A DNA stretch of 26,198 nt from Bacillota bacterium (GTDB taxonomy: Bacteria; Bacillota_E; JAJZYS01; JAJYTV01): contig JAJZVM010000049.1 of assembly GCA_021845645.1 (NCBI GenBank), forward strand, positions 1-26,198, written 5' to 3'. Made by a program: the position numbers and the translations under genes. Below, one piece after another: positions 7,286-14,835 of the stretch (positions are counted from its first letter, which is position 1; each line of letters begins with the position of its first letter). Below the pieces are notes generated by a model. The model searched no databases. It saw only the letters and a list, made by a program, of their open reading frames with translations, and had not been told where the DNA came from.

Positions 7286-8101
7286 TTGATCGAACTTGGC
7301 TGGCCGCGGCATCCGCTGCTTCTCGCGCCGCCCGACGAACTGGGCCTCGTGCGGGATCGGGAGGTCGAATTGCCTGAGCCTGACAGCCCGTGGCACGGAC
7401 CGTTTCTCGAGCAGTGCAAACAATTGTTTGAAGATTTGCGGGTTCGTCCGTTGCGCGACGCAACAAGCCTCGCCCGCAGGCTGCGCGAGAGCGTGGGCGG
7501 CCTGGACGGCGCCAAGGTGCTCGGTGTCTACGGGGGCGCCGGCAGCGGGCGGAGCACGGTCGTCCTTGCCCTCGCGCTGGCGCTCCAGGGCTTGGGACGA
7601 TCCGTGGCCATTCTCGACGCGGATCTGGCTGCGCCGACTCTCAAGCCTACGCTCGGCCTGTCCGCCCCGCCGCTCCTGGTTGGGAGCCTTGTGCTCACGC
7701 TGCCGTGGCAGGGCATCAGGTTCCAGTCGCTCGCCACCTTCTGGCCCGCGGAGGGACCGCTGCCCTGGCAGGGGCAGGGGCTCGACACGGTGCTGAGACG
7801 CTTTCGCGACGACGTGGTCTGGGGACGGCCCGACGTCCTGCTCCTGGATCTGCCTCCGCTTGGTGACCCGCGTCTCGAGCAGGTTATGGCCGCATTCGCA
7901 GCCGTGCCGATCGCTGTGCGGGGCCCGCTCGGCAGTGCAGCGCAAGCGCCTGTGCCCTTGGCCGTGATCGGTCAGGCGGGCGGGGCTGGCGACGTTCAGC
8001 TGCCGTACGCGCCGCCCGGCGAGCGGCTTGTGGTCTTCGCCAACCTCTTGAGGCCCTTTGCCGAGGCCTCCCTCTGGAACGGGTCCGGCAGGAGCCACTG
8101 A
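7286..8101 (+). CDS. Degenerate Mrp/ApbC-like P-loop ATPase
   Basis: Aligns with the Mrp/NBP35 group: a P-loop VYGGAGSGRSTVV, the switch region VAILDADLAAPTL, the mid-region pattern ending DVVWGRPDVLLLDLPP, where normal Mrp proteins have WGELDYLIIDLPPGTGD. However, the deviant Walker A of the family (KGGxGK) is altered: the signature lysine is absent and the P-loop lysine is arginine. No cysteine follows the P-loop, so the CxxC used by Mrp iron-sulfur carriers is missing. An N-terminal segment of about 75 residues is unrecognised. Start TTG at 7286 has GGGAGG five bases upstream; ATG at 7235 is possible. Divergent from the oxidase operon; its 3' end overlaps iadA. Role unknown; ATP binding may be weak or lost. 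Confidence 0.7.
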   Translation: MIELGWPRHPLLLAPPDELGLVRDREVELPEPDSPWHGPFLEQCKQLFEDLRVRPLRDATSLARRLRESVGGLDGAKVLGVYGGAGSGRSTVVLALALALQGLGRSVAILDADLAAPTLKPTLGLSAPPLLVGSLVLTLPWQGIRFQSLATFWPAEGPLPWQGQGLDTVLRRFRDDVVWGRPDVLLLDLPPLGDPRLEQVMAAFAAVPIAVRGPLGSAAQAPVPLAVIGQAGGAGDVQLPYAPPGERLVVFANLLRPFAEASLWNGSGRSH

Positions 8102-9240
8102 CCATCCCGGGCACATAGGCGTCCTCGCGCAAAGACCTCGTGCACCTCGAGCCGGTCGTCGAGCACGACAAGGTCGGCGGCATTGCCGACGGCGATGCGA
8201 CCGCGCCTCGGCAGGCCGAGGGCCGCTGCCGGATGCGACGTGACCGCCGCGAGCGCGGCCTGGAGGGGCGCGCCGAATTTCAGCACGGCCTGGCGCAGAG
8301 CCCAGTGCAGCCGTGCGGCCTGGCCGATGCCCAGTCCGACCAGCCTGCCCTGGTCGTCGAAGACGGGGGAGGAGCCCTGGCCGTCCGAACTCATGGTGAC
8401 GCGCTCGGGGTGGCCGCGGTGCAGGAGTTCGGCCAGGGCCTCGCCGGGGTCGACGGGCTTTCGGTCGCCAGGGGCGGGGAAGATGCCGGCGGTGACGTCG
8501 GCGTACGCGCCGAGCCGCGTCAGGTCCGCCGCCTCCGCGAACAGGTCCGGGTTGCGGTTCAGATGGGTCGCCGAGAAGAGGTCCTCAGGCAAGGCGCTGC
8601 GATGCAAAGCGCGGCGCACGGCTTCGAGGCGCCTTTGGCCGTCGCCCACGTGGATGTGCAGAATGCCCTTCTTGCCGGCGAGGAGCGCTCCGACGCGCAC
8701 CTCGGCACCGATGGCGATCAGATCGTGGCCGGAGGGGTGACTGCCGCGGTCGTCGGCGATGGCGATCTCGCCTGCCCCCAGCACATCGGGCAGGTAGACG
8801 AGATCGGAGCGGACGCTGCCCGTAAGCGTGCGCGTCGGCAACTGGTAGGCTCCTGTCAGGATCTCGGCCGTCAGTCCGAGCGCCGTGAGGCGGCGCGCCT
8901 CGGCGAGCAGTTCCGCGACCGAGCGTGTGACGCCGTCCGTACCGAGCAGGCCGACCACACCCGTCGTGCCGTGCGGGCCTAGAGCGTGCGCCTCGATGGG
9001 CGGGGTGCGGTGCTGGTAGCCGCCCTCCCCGCCGCCGCCGGCGATGTGCACGTGCATGTCGATGAAGCCGGGCACCAGCATACGCCCATGCAGGTCGTGC
9101 ACCCTGAGATCGGGCAGGATGCCCTGCTCCGGTTCGATGGACGGCGCAAGGCGCGCGATGACGCCCCCGGCGATCAGCACGTCCTGCCTGCCGAGCGGCT
9201 CGGGCCCGAAGCACTCGGCGCCGCGCAGCAGCGCGAACAT
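7996..9240 (-). CDS. iadA: Isoaspartyl dipeptidase (M38, amidohydrolase superfamily)
   Basis: Cytoplasmic metal-dependent enzyme that cleaves beta-aspartyl dipeptides released from damaged proteins. The 414 residues match E. coli IadA along most of their length: GFIDMHVHIAGGGGEGG (His63, His65), GLLGTDGVTRS, TGAYQLPTRTLTGSV, HIHVGD (His197), THLNRN (His226) and MSSDGQGSSP with the catalytic Asp. At the metal-bridging position, where E. coli has carboxylated Lys162, the aligned stretch reads GAGEIAI, suggesting Glu158 as bridge; this alignment is by eye. Start ATG at 9240 has GGGAG eight bases upstream. The C-terminus runs about 25-30 residues past the usual end and overlaps the convergent ATPase gene by 106 bases. 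Confidence 0.93.
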   Translation of the reverse strand: MFALLRGAECFGPEPLGRQDVLIAGGVIARLAPSIEPEQGILPDLRVHDLHGRMLVPGFIDMHVHIAGGGGEGGYQHRTPPIEAHALGPHGTTGVVGLLGTDGVTRSVAELLAEARRLTALGLTAEILTGAYQLPTRTLTGSVRSDLVYLPDVLGAGEIAIADDRGSHPSGHDLIAIGAEVRVGALLAGKKGILHIHVGDGQRRLEAVRRALHRSALPEDLFSATHLNRNPDLFAEAADLTRLGAYADVTAGIFPAPGDRKPVDPGEALAELLHRGHPERVTMSSDGQGSSPVFDDQGRLVGLGIGQAARLHWALRQAVLKFGAPLQAALAAVTSHPAAALGLPRRGRIAVGNAADLVVLDDRLEVHEVFARGRLCARDGQWLLPDPFQREASAKGLKRLAKTTSRSPGGAYGS

Positions 9241-9307
9241 GGCCACCACTCCCGTACTCGAGTTTGCCCGTGCGGGGATAGGACGAGCCCTTCGCCGGCC
9301 GGCAAGG

Positions 9308-9316
9308 TGCTATATT
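9308..9316 (+). promoter_or_regulatory. Extended -10 promoter upstream of pspA
   Basis: TGC followed by TATATT (9311-9316) forms an extended -10 element, with no convincing -35 at the normal distance. It lies 44 bases before the pspA ATG, in the 120-base divergent gap with iadA. No sigma-54-type (GG/GC) promoter was seen, unlike the enterobacterial psp operon. Confidence 0.4.
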
Positions 9317-9360
9317 GGAACCGGACCACAGCTGGCCGGTGAGAGAGGAAGGGAGCAGAC

Positions 9361-10077
9361 ATGGGTCTCATGTCGCGCATGTCCACGATCTTCAAGTCCA
9401 AGGTTTCCTCGGCACTCGATGCGGCGGAGGACCCGCGCCAGACACTCGACTACTCCTACGAGCGGCAGATGGAGATGCTTCAGCAGGTGAAGCGCAGCCT
9501 TGCCGACGCAGTCACAGCCCGCAAGCAGATCGAACTTCAGAAGATTCGCCTGCAGGGCGACATGGACAAGTACCAGAGCGAGGCTGAGGCCGCGCTCAAG
9601 GCTGGCCGCGAGGATCTCGCGAGGCAGGCCCTGGAGCGCAAGGCCGCCCTCGGGACCCAGGCCCAGGGACTCGACGGGCAGATCGCCGAGCTCAAGGCGC
9701 AAGAGGACAAGATGGAGGAGAACGCCCGCCGGCTCGAGACCAAGATCGCCTCCTTCCGTGCCCAGAAGGAGGTCATCAAGGCGCAGTACACCACGGCGCA
9801 GGCGCAGGTGAAGATGGGCGAGGCGTCGACGGGGCTGTCGGAGGAACTGGCAGATGTCGGCCTTTCCGTGCAGCGCGCCCAGGACAAGACGGAGCGCATG
9901 CGGGCCCGCGCCCAGGCGATCGACGAGCTCACGGACAAGGGCGTGCTCGAAGACGCCCTGGCAACGCCCGGGGAGGACCCGGTCGAGCGCGAACTGCGCC
10001 GCACGCAGCAGACCTCGCAGGTCGAGGACGACCTGCAGGCGCTCAAGGCGAAGATCGCGACGGGAGGACAGCAGTGA
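9361..10077 (+). CDS. pspA: PspA/IM30 family membrane-stress protein
   Basis: Peripheral coiled-coil protein of the ESCRT-III-like PspA/Vipp1 family, which binds stressed inner membrane and helps keep it sealed. Length 238 is normal. The N-terminal amphipathic helix MGLMSRMSTIFKSKVSSAL is followed by DAAEDPRQTLDYSYERQ, a family hallmark, then long Glu/Lys/Gln-rich coiled coils to about residue 185 and a C-terminal helix. Start ATG at 9361 has GGGAG five bases upstream. Its stop overlaps the next start as GTGA, so pspA and pspAA are coupled. Partner genes htpX and pspAB lie at the far right of the window. Confidence 0.95.
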   Translation: MGLMSRMSTIFKSKVSSALDAAEDPRQTLDYSYERQMEMLQQVKRSLADAVTARKQIELQKIRLQGDMDKYQSEAEAALKAGREDLARQALERKAALGTQAQGLDGQIAELKAQEDKMEENARRLETKIASFRAQKEVIKAQYTTAQAQVKMGEASTGLSEELADVGLSVQRAQDKTERMRARAQAIDELTDKGVLEDALATPGEDPVERELRRTQQTSQVEDDLQALKAKIATGGQQ

Positions 10078-10340
10078 TCGCGCGCATCCTGCACGAGGGG
10101 CAGTACGAGCTGCCGGCCTCGGCGCTGGGTAACCTGAGAAAACTCGACGACGAGCTGATGGAGCGGCTCACGGCAGGCGACGCGCATGGCTTCGAGAATC
10201 GCCGCGACGCGCTTCTCGCGCTCGTGCGCGGCGAGGGGCGCATGCTCCCTGTGGAGACGCTGCGCGAGTCCGATCTCGTGCTCCCGCCTGCGGACATGAC
10301 CCTCGAGGAGGCTCGCGCGCTCTTCACGCAGCACGCGTGA
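10074..10340 (+). CDS. pspAA: PspA-associated protein PspAA
   Basis: Short 88-residue soluble protein matching the PspAA domain: opening MIARILHEGQYELP, central DDELMERLTAGD and the closing SDLVLPPADMTLEEARALF. The family is encoded next to pspA in Gram-positive and archaeal genomes and is thought to act with it; the biochemical role is not settled. Start is GTG at 10074 with GGGAGG six bases upstream, overlapping the pspA stop by four bases. The 133 bases after it hold no clear terminator, only a weak GCCC/GGGC hairpin. Confidence 0.9.
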   Translation: MIARILHEGQYELPASALGNLRKLDDELMERLTAGDAHGFENRRDALLALVRGEGRMLPVETLRESDLVLPPADMTLEEARALFTQHA

Positions 10341-10500
10341 AGTGCCCGGCCCGCTCAGTGGGCGAAGGGGCGACAGGCGGATTCGCGGCGCTTGGGCCCG
10401 GCCAGGCTGTTGACGGACCGGGAGATGGATGTGGCGCCAAACCGGCTTGCCATGTTGACCGGGGGGTGACGCCACGCAGCGCAGCCTGCTGACGACGGAC

Positions 10501-11598
10501 GTGATCGGTCGCCGCACCGCCCTCGAGATCCGGGCTCCGAACGGCTCGGGTCTGCTCGTGGCCGCCGGGGCCCGGCTTGGCCTGCATGAGGTGCAGGTTC
10601 TCACGTCGCGCGGCGTGCGGCAGGTCTTTTTGCAGGACGAACTGTTTCCCGAGTTCGCCGAAAACCACACCTTGCCGGTGACGGTGCACCTGCAGGCTCA
10701 GACCGCCCTGCGCCGCCTCACCGCGGCGCTCCAAGCGCCGGGCGATGCCCTTCCCATGCAGGAGATGCAGGAGCTGATGCGCGCCGTCCGCCGCCTGGTC
10801 GATGAGATCCTGGCTGCCGATGACCGCGTGGGCGACTTCGCGCCATGGCAGGGCAGCCCACCCGACCGGGTGGAGCACGTCGTGGACGTCGCGGCGATCA
10901 GCGTTCAGGTCGGACACTTCATGGGGCTGCCCCGCGACCAGCTGCAACGGCTCTGCGTCGGCGCCCTGCTGATGGATCTCGGTCTCACCCACGTATCCGA
11001 AGAGGCCCTGCGGCGGCCTGGACCACTCGACACGCCGGCGGTTGCGGCCATCCTCGGGCATCCGCGCGAGGGCTGGCAGATGGTGCACCGCTCGTTGCCC
11101 TCGGTGCTGCCCACCTCCGCGAGCGTGGTTCTGCAGCACCATGAGCGCGTGGACGGCTCAGGCTATCCCGAGGGGCGGCAGGGATCCGACATCTACATCT
11201 TTGCCCGCATCGTCGCGGCGGCGGACGTCTTCGCCGCCATCCGCAGCGACCGGCCGCATCGCCGCCGCTTCCGGCCCGTGGAGATCCTGCGCGAGTTGCG
11301 GGAGGAGGCCGGAACGGGCCTCGACGATCGGGTCTGCGGGATCCTGCTCGAACACGTGGCCATTGTGCAGAGCGGCGCGATCGTCCGCCTCAGCGACGGC
11401 TCGCTCGCGAAGGTGGTCGCGCACAGCATTGGCGCACCGTTGCAGCCGCTTTGCGTCGTGGTGGGCGGCGCCGTCGACCAGCCGGTGCGTCGGCGACAGG
11501 TGAGCCTCCGCGGTACGAACATTTTTGTCGATGAGGTCCTGCAGGCGTGGCCGCACGCGCTTGTCGGCGCTGTGCGCGGCGACCCGGGCCCCATCTGA
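10501..11598 (+). CDS. HD-GYP-type protein with altered HD pair (likely inactive phosphodiesterase)
   Basis: Paralogue of the protein at 15843-16967, nearly gapless in alignment. The N-terminal domain (DELFPE at its end) leads into an HD-GYP domain, usually a cyclic-di-GMP phosphodiesterase. Kept: VEHVVDVA, GHPREGW, QHHERVDGSGYP and RIVAAADVFAAI. Lost: the HD pair reads LLMDLGLTHV instead of LHDVGKV, so the metal-binding His is Met and the following Lys is Leu. Hydrolysis is therefore doubtful; a sensor or regulatory role is possible. GTG at 10501 is the first ordinary start, but it has no Shine-Dalgarno and trims nine aligned residues; an in-frame ACG at 10474 matches the paralogue's start (see findings). 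Confidence 0.82.
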   Translation: MIGRRTALEIRAPNGSGLLVAAGARLGLHEVQVLTSRGVRQVFLQDELFPEFAENHTLPVTVHLQAQTALRRLTAALQAPGDALPMQEMQELMRAVRRLVDEILAADDRVGDFAPWQGSPPDRVEHVVDVAAISVQVGHFMGLPRDQLQRLCVGALLMDLGLTHVSEEALRRPGPLDTPAVAAILGHPREGWQMVHRSLPSVLPTSASVVLQHHERVDGSGYPEGRQGSDIYIFARIVAAADVFAAIRSDRPHRRRFRPVEILRELREEAGTGLDDRVCGILLEHVAIVQSGAIVRLSDGSLAKVVAHSIGAPLQPLCVVVGGAVDQPVRRRQVSLRGTNIFVDEVLQAWPHALVGAVRGDPGPI

Positions 11599-11717
11599 GG
11601 TCGGGCGGGAGGCGCCTGCGCCGCTGTGCTGGGCGCGAAGGCTTGCACGAAGGAACAGGGCAAAGCGGGCTGGCCTGCCCCGATCAGCCGCCGGCGGGAC
11701 TGATCATGCCCCGCTAT

Positions 11718-11873
11718 GGGCCGCCCCTGCAGGTTCGAGACCACGCCCGCGACAAGCCCCAGCACCGCGAGCGCCCGGAGAGTGCGGGTCACGGCCAGGC
11801 CGCTGAGCGTCAGCACATGCAGGGGAGTCCCGCAGATCAGCGAGCGCTTGCGGCCGATGGGCCGGAAGATCAT
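11718..11873 (-). pseudogene. Possible remnant of a membrane transporter gene
   Basis: In the 344-base gap 11599-11942 one minus-strand frame has about 50 codons with almost only G or C at third positions, as in real genes here. It reads MIFRPIGRKRSLICG followed by two hydrophobic stretches, which recalls the GRKR loop and next helix of major facilitator transporters. Beyond about 11718 the codon bias fades and the frame runs antisense into the HD-GYP gene. There is a weak start context and no whole domain. A small membrane protein or chance are alternatives. Nothing else in the gap looks coding apart from the promoter and operator at its right end. Confidence 0.25.
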
Positions 11874-11901
11874 TGCCTGCCGATCAACCTAGGTGTATTA
11901 G
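11873..11901 (+). promoter_or_regulatory. Promoter of the ABC transporter operon
   Basis: TTGCCT (11873-11878, four of six) is separated by 17 bases from TATTAG (11896-11901, four of six). Transcription would start near 11908, about 35 bases before the ABC ATPase ATG. The -10 lies inside the inverted repeat at 11892-11915, an arrangement expected for repression. Confidence 0.5.
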
Positions 11902-11915
11902 TGTAATAGTACACC
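11892..11915. promoter_or_regulatory. YtrA-like GntR operator (inverted repeat)
   Basis: Perfect six-base arms GGTGTA (11892-11897) and TACACC (11910-11915) flank 12 bases; counting inner positions, nine of twelve pairs are symmetric. It resembles the AGTGTA...TACACT operators described for Bacillus YtrA, and the operon it heads encodes a YtrA-type GntR protein (14419-14835). Overlap with the -10 and start point implies autorepression. The local AT-rich sequence stands out in this GC-rich region. Confidence 0.6.
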
Positions 11916-11942
11916 ATAACTCGTAGGTCGGAGGTGACGGCC

Positions 11943-12830
11943 ATGACCGCGGCGATCGAGGCGCACAGCCTCGCCAAGGTCTACCGGAACGGCCGCGGCG
12001 TGCTCGGTATCGATCTCGAGATCGCGGCGGGAGAGATCTTCGGCTTCCTCGGGCCGAACGGCGCGGGCAAGACGACGACCATCCGCACCCTGCTCGGCCT
12101 CGCGCGCGCGACGGGCGGCAGAGCGAGCATCGCCGGGCGCGACGTCAGCCAGGACAGCCTCGCGGTGCGGCGGCTGACAGGCTACCTGCCCGGCGACCCC
12201 GCCCTCTACGACGGCATGACGGGCCAGCAGCACCTGGACGTTGCGCTCTCCCTGCGCGGCATCCGGGACCAGGGCCGCGCGCATGCGATTGCGGAGCGCC
12301 TGGGCGTCGAGATGAACCGCAAAGTGCGACAGCTCTCCCGCGGCAACCGGCAGAAGGTCGCGATCCTCCTGGCGCTGGCCCACGATCCGCAGGTGCTGTT
12401 GCTCGACGAGCCGACAAGCGGACTCGACCCGCTGGCACAGGACGCTTTCCTTGACATCCTGCGGGAGGAGAAGCGGAAGGGCCGGACCATCTTCTTCAGC
12501 AGCCATGTCCTGCCTGAGGTGCAGGCCCTGAGCGACAGGGTGGGCATCATCCGCGACGGCAGGCTCGTCGCCGTGGACACGGTGGAGGCGTTGCGCCGCA
12601 GCCGCCTCAAGGAGGTGCGCCTACACTACGTGGGCGATGCGCCGGACTTCGCGGGCGTCGCAGGGGTTCGGGGACTCGAGGTGCACGGCGATGGGATCGT
12701 CTTCCACATCGCGGGAGACACAGCGCCGCTCTTCCGGGTCCTGGCCGAGCGTCCGCCAGCCGACATCACCATCGCCGAGCCGAGTCTCGAGGAGGTCTTC
12801 CGCGCCTACTACGAGGGGCGGCCCTCATGA
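11943..12830 (+). CDS. ABC transporter ATP-binding protein
   Basis: Nucleotide-binding subunit of an ABC-2-type exporter, 295 residues. Walker A is GPNGAGKTT at about 37-45, the signature LSRGNRQK comes mid-protein, Walker B LLLDEPTSGLDP follows, and the switch His is in FFSSHV. About 80 residues follow the ATPase core, ending in a SLEEVF motif typical of drug, bacteriocin or lipid exporter ATPases. Start is ATG at 11943, with GGAGGTG six bases upstream; a GTG at 11934 lies within that site and is rejected. The stop overlaps the first permease start as ATGA. The substrate cannot be read from sequence; YtrA-controlled relatives respond to cell-wall antibiotics. Confidence 0.93.
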   Translation: MTAAIEAHSLAKVYRNGRGVLGIDLEIAAGEIFGFLGPNGAGKTTTIRTLLGLARATGGRASIAGRDVSQDSLAVRRLTGYLPGDPALYDGMTGQQHLDVALSLRGIRDQGRAHAIAERLGVEMNRKVRQLSRGNRQKVAILLALAHDPQVLLLDEPTSGLDPLAQDAFLDILREEKRKGRTIFFSSHVLPEVQALSDRVGIIRDGRLVAVDTVEALRRSRLKEVRLHYVGDAPDFAGVAGVRGLEVHGDGIVFHIAGDTAPLFRVLAERPPADITIAEPSLEEVFRAYYEGRPS

Positions 12831-13615
12831 CGCTCTACCGCATGGCCTTGCGCCAGCAGCTGGTCTCCTGGCTCGTCTGGACGATCATCGTTGTCCTCGG
12901 CATCGGCACCGTCGCGTCGGCGGCGCCGGCGGTCGCAAGCTCCAAGGCGCTTGTAGCGCTGATGGGCAGCCTGCCTCCATCCTTCCGCTCGGTCATGGGC
13001 GGCGCCCTCATGGTGCGACGGCCGCTCGACGGCTACCTCTACATCAAGCTCGTGATGTACCTGCCGCTCCTCATCGGGATCTTCACCGGTTTCCAGGCGT
13101 CCTCGCTCCTGGCGCGCGAGATGGAGCACCGGCGCTTCGACTTCCTGCTCGGCCTGCCCATTTCGCGTCGGCGCCTCCTCGTGACGCGATTCGCGGGCCT
13201 CGTTACGGCGCAGGCTGCGATGTGGCTCGTGACCGTGGGCGCCCTGCTCGCCTTCCTCGCGCAGGAGGGACTGCATCCGGATGTCGCGGGCTACACCCTC
13301 GTCGGCTACAGCGGCTTCCTCGCCACCCTGGCGACAGGCGCCGCGGCACTCTGGGCAAGCGCTGCCGCCCGTGACTACCGCAGCGCCATGCGCTGGGGTC
13401 TCGGCATCGCCACGGTGCCCTTCGCCTACGACTTCGCCGTGCGCATCGCGACGCCTGGCCAGGGCTGGCTATACGTCGTGCCGTACGGCTACTACGACCC
13501 GCCGCACCTCCTCCTGACGCACGCCTTCCCCTGGCTCGCGACGCTGGTGCTCGGGGCGGCGTCGGTGCTGCTGACGCTCGGTGCGGTGCGGTCGTTCGAG
13601 CGGAGGGAGGTCTGA
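12827..13615 (+). CDS. ABC-2 type permease, first subunit
   Basis: 262-residue membrane protein with about six hydrophobic segments. The N-terminus has a short amphipathic start MTLYRMALRQQ then a long helix. A loop EMEHRRFDFLLGLPISRRR after the second or third segment is the cytosolic coupling-helix pattern of ABC-2 permeases (E..gT.e.ll..P.sR in relatives). It overlaps the ATPase by four bases and is two bases from the second permease, so the two probably form a heterodimer. Confidence 0.87.
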   Translation: MTLYRMALRQQLVSWLVWTIIVVLGIGTVASAAPAVASSKALVALMGSLPPSFRSVMGGALMVRRPLDGYLYIKLVMYLPLLIGIFTGFQASSLLAREMEHRRFDFLLGLPISRRRLLVTRFAGLVTAQAAMWLVTVGALLAFLAQEGLHPDVAGYTLVGYSGFLATLATGAAALWASAAARDYRSAMRWGLGIATVPFAYDFAVRIATPGQGWLYVVPYGYYDPPHLLLTHAFPWLATLVLGAASVLLTLGAVRSFERREV

Positions 13616-13617
13616 TC

Positions 13618-14415
13618 ATGGCCATCCTGAGACAGCACCTGCGCCGCGAGTCGGGGGCTCTCGCGGGCTGGTCCCTGGCCCTTGCCGCGCTCGTCGTGCT
13701 GCAGACGAGCCTCTACCGCGCATTGGCGGCCGGGACGATCGCAGGCCAGCTGCGAACGGCCTTGCACGGCCTGCCACCGCAACTCGTGCAGTTCGTCGGC
13801 GGCGGCCTGAACCTCTTCAGCGTGAACGGCTGGCTGGCTGCGATCGACCTCTCCGGCTGGATCACGCTGAGCGCGGGCATCTGGCTGGCCCTCGCCGCGG
13901 TCAGCGTCGTCGCCGCCGATGTCGACCACGGCACGCTCGAGTTCATGCTTGCGCTGCCGGTGCAGCGGGGCAGGCTGCTCATGGAGCGATCGCTTTCGCT
14001 GCTCCTGCAGCTTGTGCTGCTCTACGCCGTCATCTACCTCGCGGCGCTCGCTGGTCTCGCGCTCGTCGGCGAGCACTGGAACGCCATGCGCTTCGCCGAA
14101 GCGATGGGATTCGTGCTGCTCGACCAGGCGGCGCTCGCCGGCACGCTCGTGCTCGTGTCCCTCTTCTTCCGCGACCAGACCTATGCGCTGCTGGCGACGG
14201 TTGCGGCCGCCGCGGTGTTCATCTTCATCCCGGTGTTCGTCGAGCCGAACTCGAGCCTCGGCTTCATCCGCCACCTGACCCCGTTCGACTACGCCGCCGC
14301 AGGCGGACTGATGCTGCACGGGACATATCCCGCGGGCCAGATCGTCCTCAGCGCAGTCTGGGCTGTACTCGCCTTCCTTTGCGCCTGGGCGGTCTTCGCA
14401 CGGCAAGAGGTGTAG
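13618..14415 (+). CDS. ABC-2 type permease, second subunit
   Basis: 265-residue paralogue of the preceding permease, with six hydrophobic segments and the matching loop DVDHGTLEFMLALPVQRGRL. Start is ATG at 13618, seven bases after the GGAGGGAGG site, and two bases after the preceding stop. The HGTLEFMLALP motif is closer to the ABC-2 consensus than that of the first subunit. It is followed three bases later by the GntR gene. Confidence 0.88.
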   Translation: MAILRQHLRRESGALAGWSLALAALVVLQTSLYRALAAGTIAGQLRTALHGLPPQLVQFVGGGLNLFSVNGWLAAIDLSGWITLSAGIWLALAAVSVVAADVDHGTLEFMLALPVQRGRLLMERSLSLLLQLVLLYAVIYLAALAGLALVGEHWNAMRFAEAMGFVLLDQAALAGTLVLVSLFFRDQTYALLATVAAAAVFIFIPVFVEPNSSLGFIRHLTPFDYAAAGGLMLHGTYPAGQIVLSAVWAVLAFLCAWAVFARQEV

Positions 14416-14418
14416 ACG

Positions 14419-14835
14419 ATGTGGATCCGGATCGACAGCAACAGCGGTGTGCCCATCTACCGCCAGATCGCGGCCCAGATCGAGCAGGCGGTCCTGGCTG
14501 GGGTGCTCCAGGGCGGCGACAAGCTACCCGGGGTGCGTGAGCTGGCCCTGGAACTGGCTGTCAATCCGGCGACCGTCGCCAAGGCATACGAGGGGCTGCA
14601 GCTCGGGGGCGTGATCGAGCAGCCGCGCGGCCGCGGCACCTTCGTGCTGGGGCGGCCCGTGCTCGAGGAGGCACAGCGGCGCAGACGCCTGCTCGCTGCC
14701 GCGGAGTCGCTACTGCTCGAGGCCGAGCGTCTCGGCTTCAGCGCGGACGAAGCGCTCGCAGCGCTGCGCGCCGTGACGTTGGCCGAGCGCGAGGCGGACG
14801 CTGGCGGGGAGGGGGATGAGCATGCCGGCAGTTGA
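14419..14835 (+). CDS. GntR-family regulator, YtrA subfamily
   Basis: 138-residue DNA-binding protein. The winged helix-turn-helix covers about residues 10-75: GVPIYRQIAAQIEQAV, GDKLPGVRELALELAVNPATVAKAY, and the wing EQPRGRGTFVLG. The C-terminal part is only about 60 residues, a short helical dimerisation region with no effector-binding domain, as in the YtrA subfamily. It lies inside the ABC operon and is the natural candidate to bind the inverted repeat at 11892-11915 as an autorepressor. Its last codons overlap the start of the next ABC gene. Confidence 0.92.
   Translation: MWIRIDSNSGVPIYRQIAAQIEQAVLAGVLQGGDKLPGVRELALELAVNPATVAKAYEGLQLGGVIEQPRGRGTFVLGRPVLEEAQRRRRLLAAAESLLLEAERLGFSADEALAALRAVTLAEREADAGGEGDEHAGS

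Noticed and set aside
9281..9303. GCCGGCCGGC palindrome before pspA as an operator
   Set aside because: Short GC-only palindromes are expected by chance in DNA of this composition.
10395..10410. TTGACG at about 10412 as a -35 for the HD-GYP gene
   Set aside because: No -10-like hexamer lies 15-19 bases downstream.
11599..11872. Plus-strand frames between the HD-GYP gene and the ABC promoter
   Set aside because: Arg/Pro/Ala-rich sequence without motifs or ribosome sites; only the minus-strand fragment shows gene-like codon bias.
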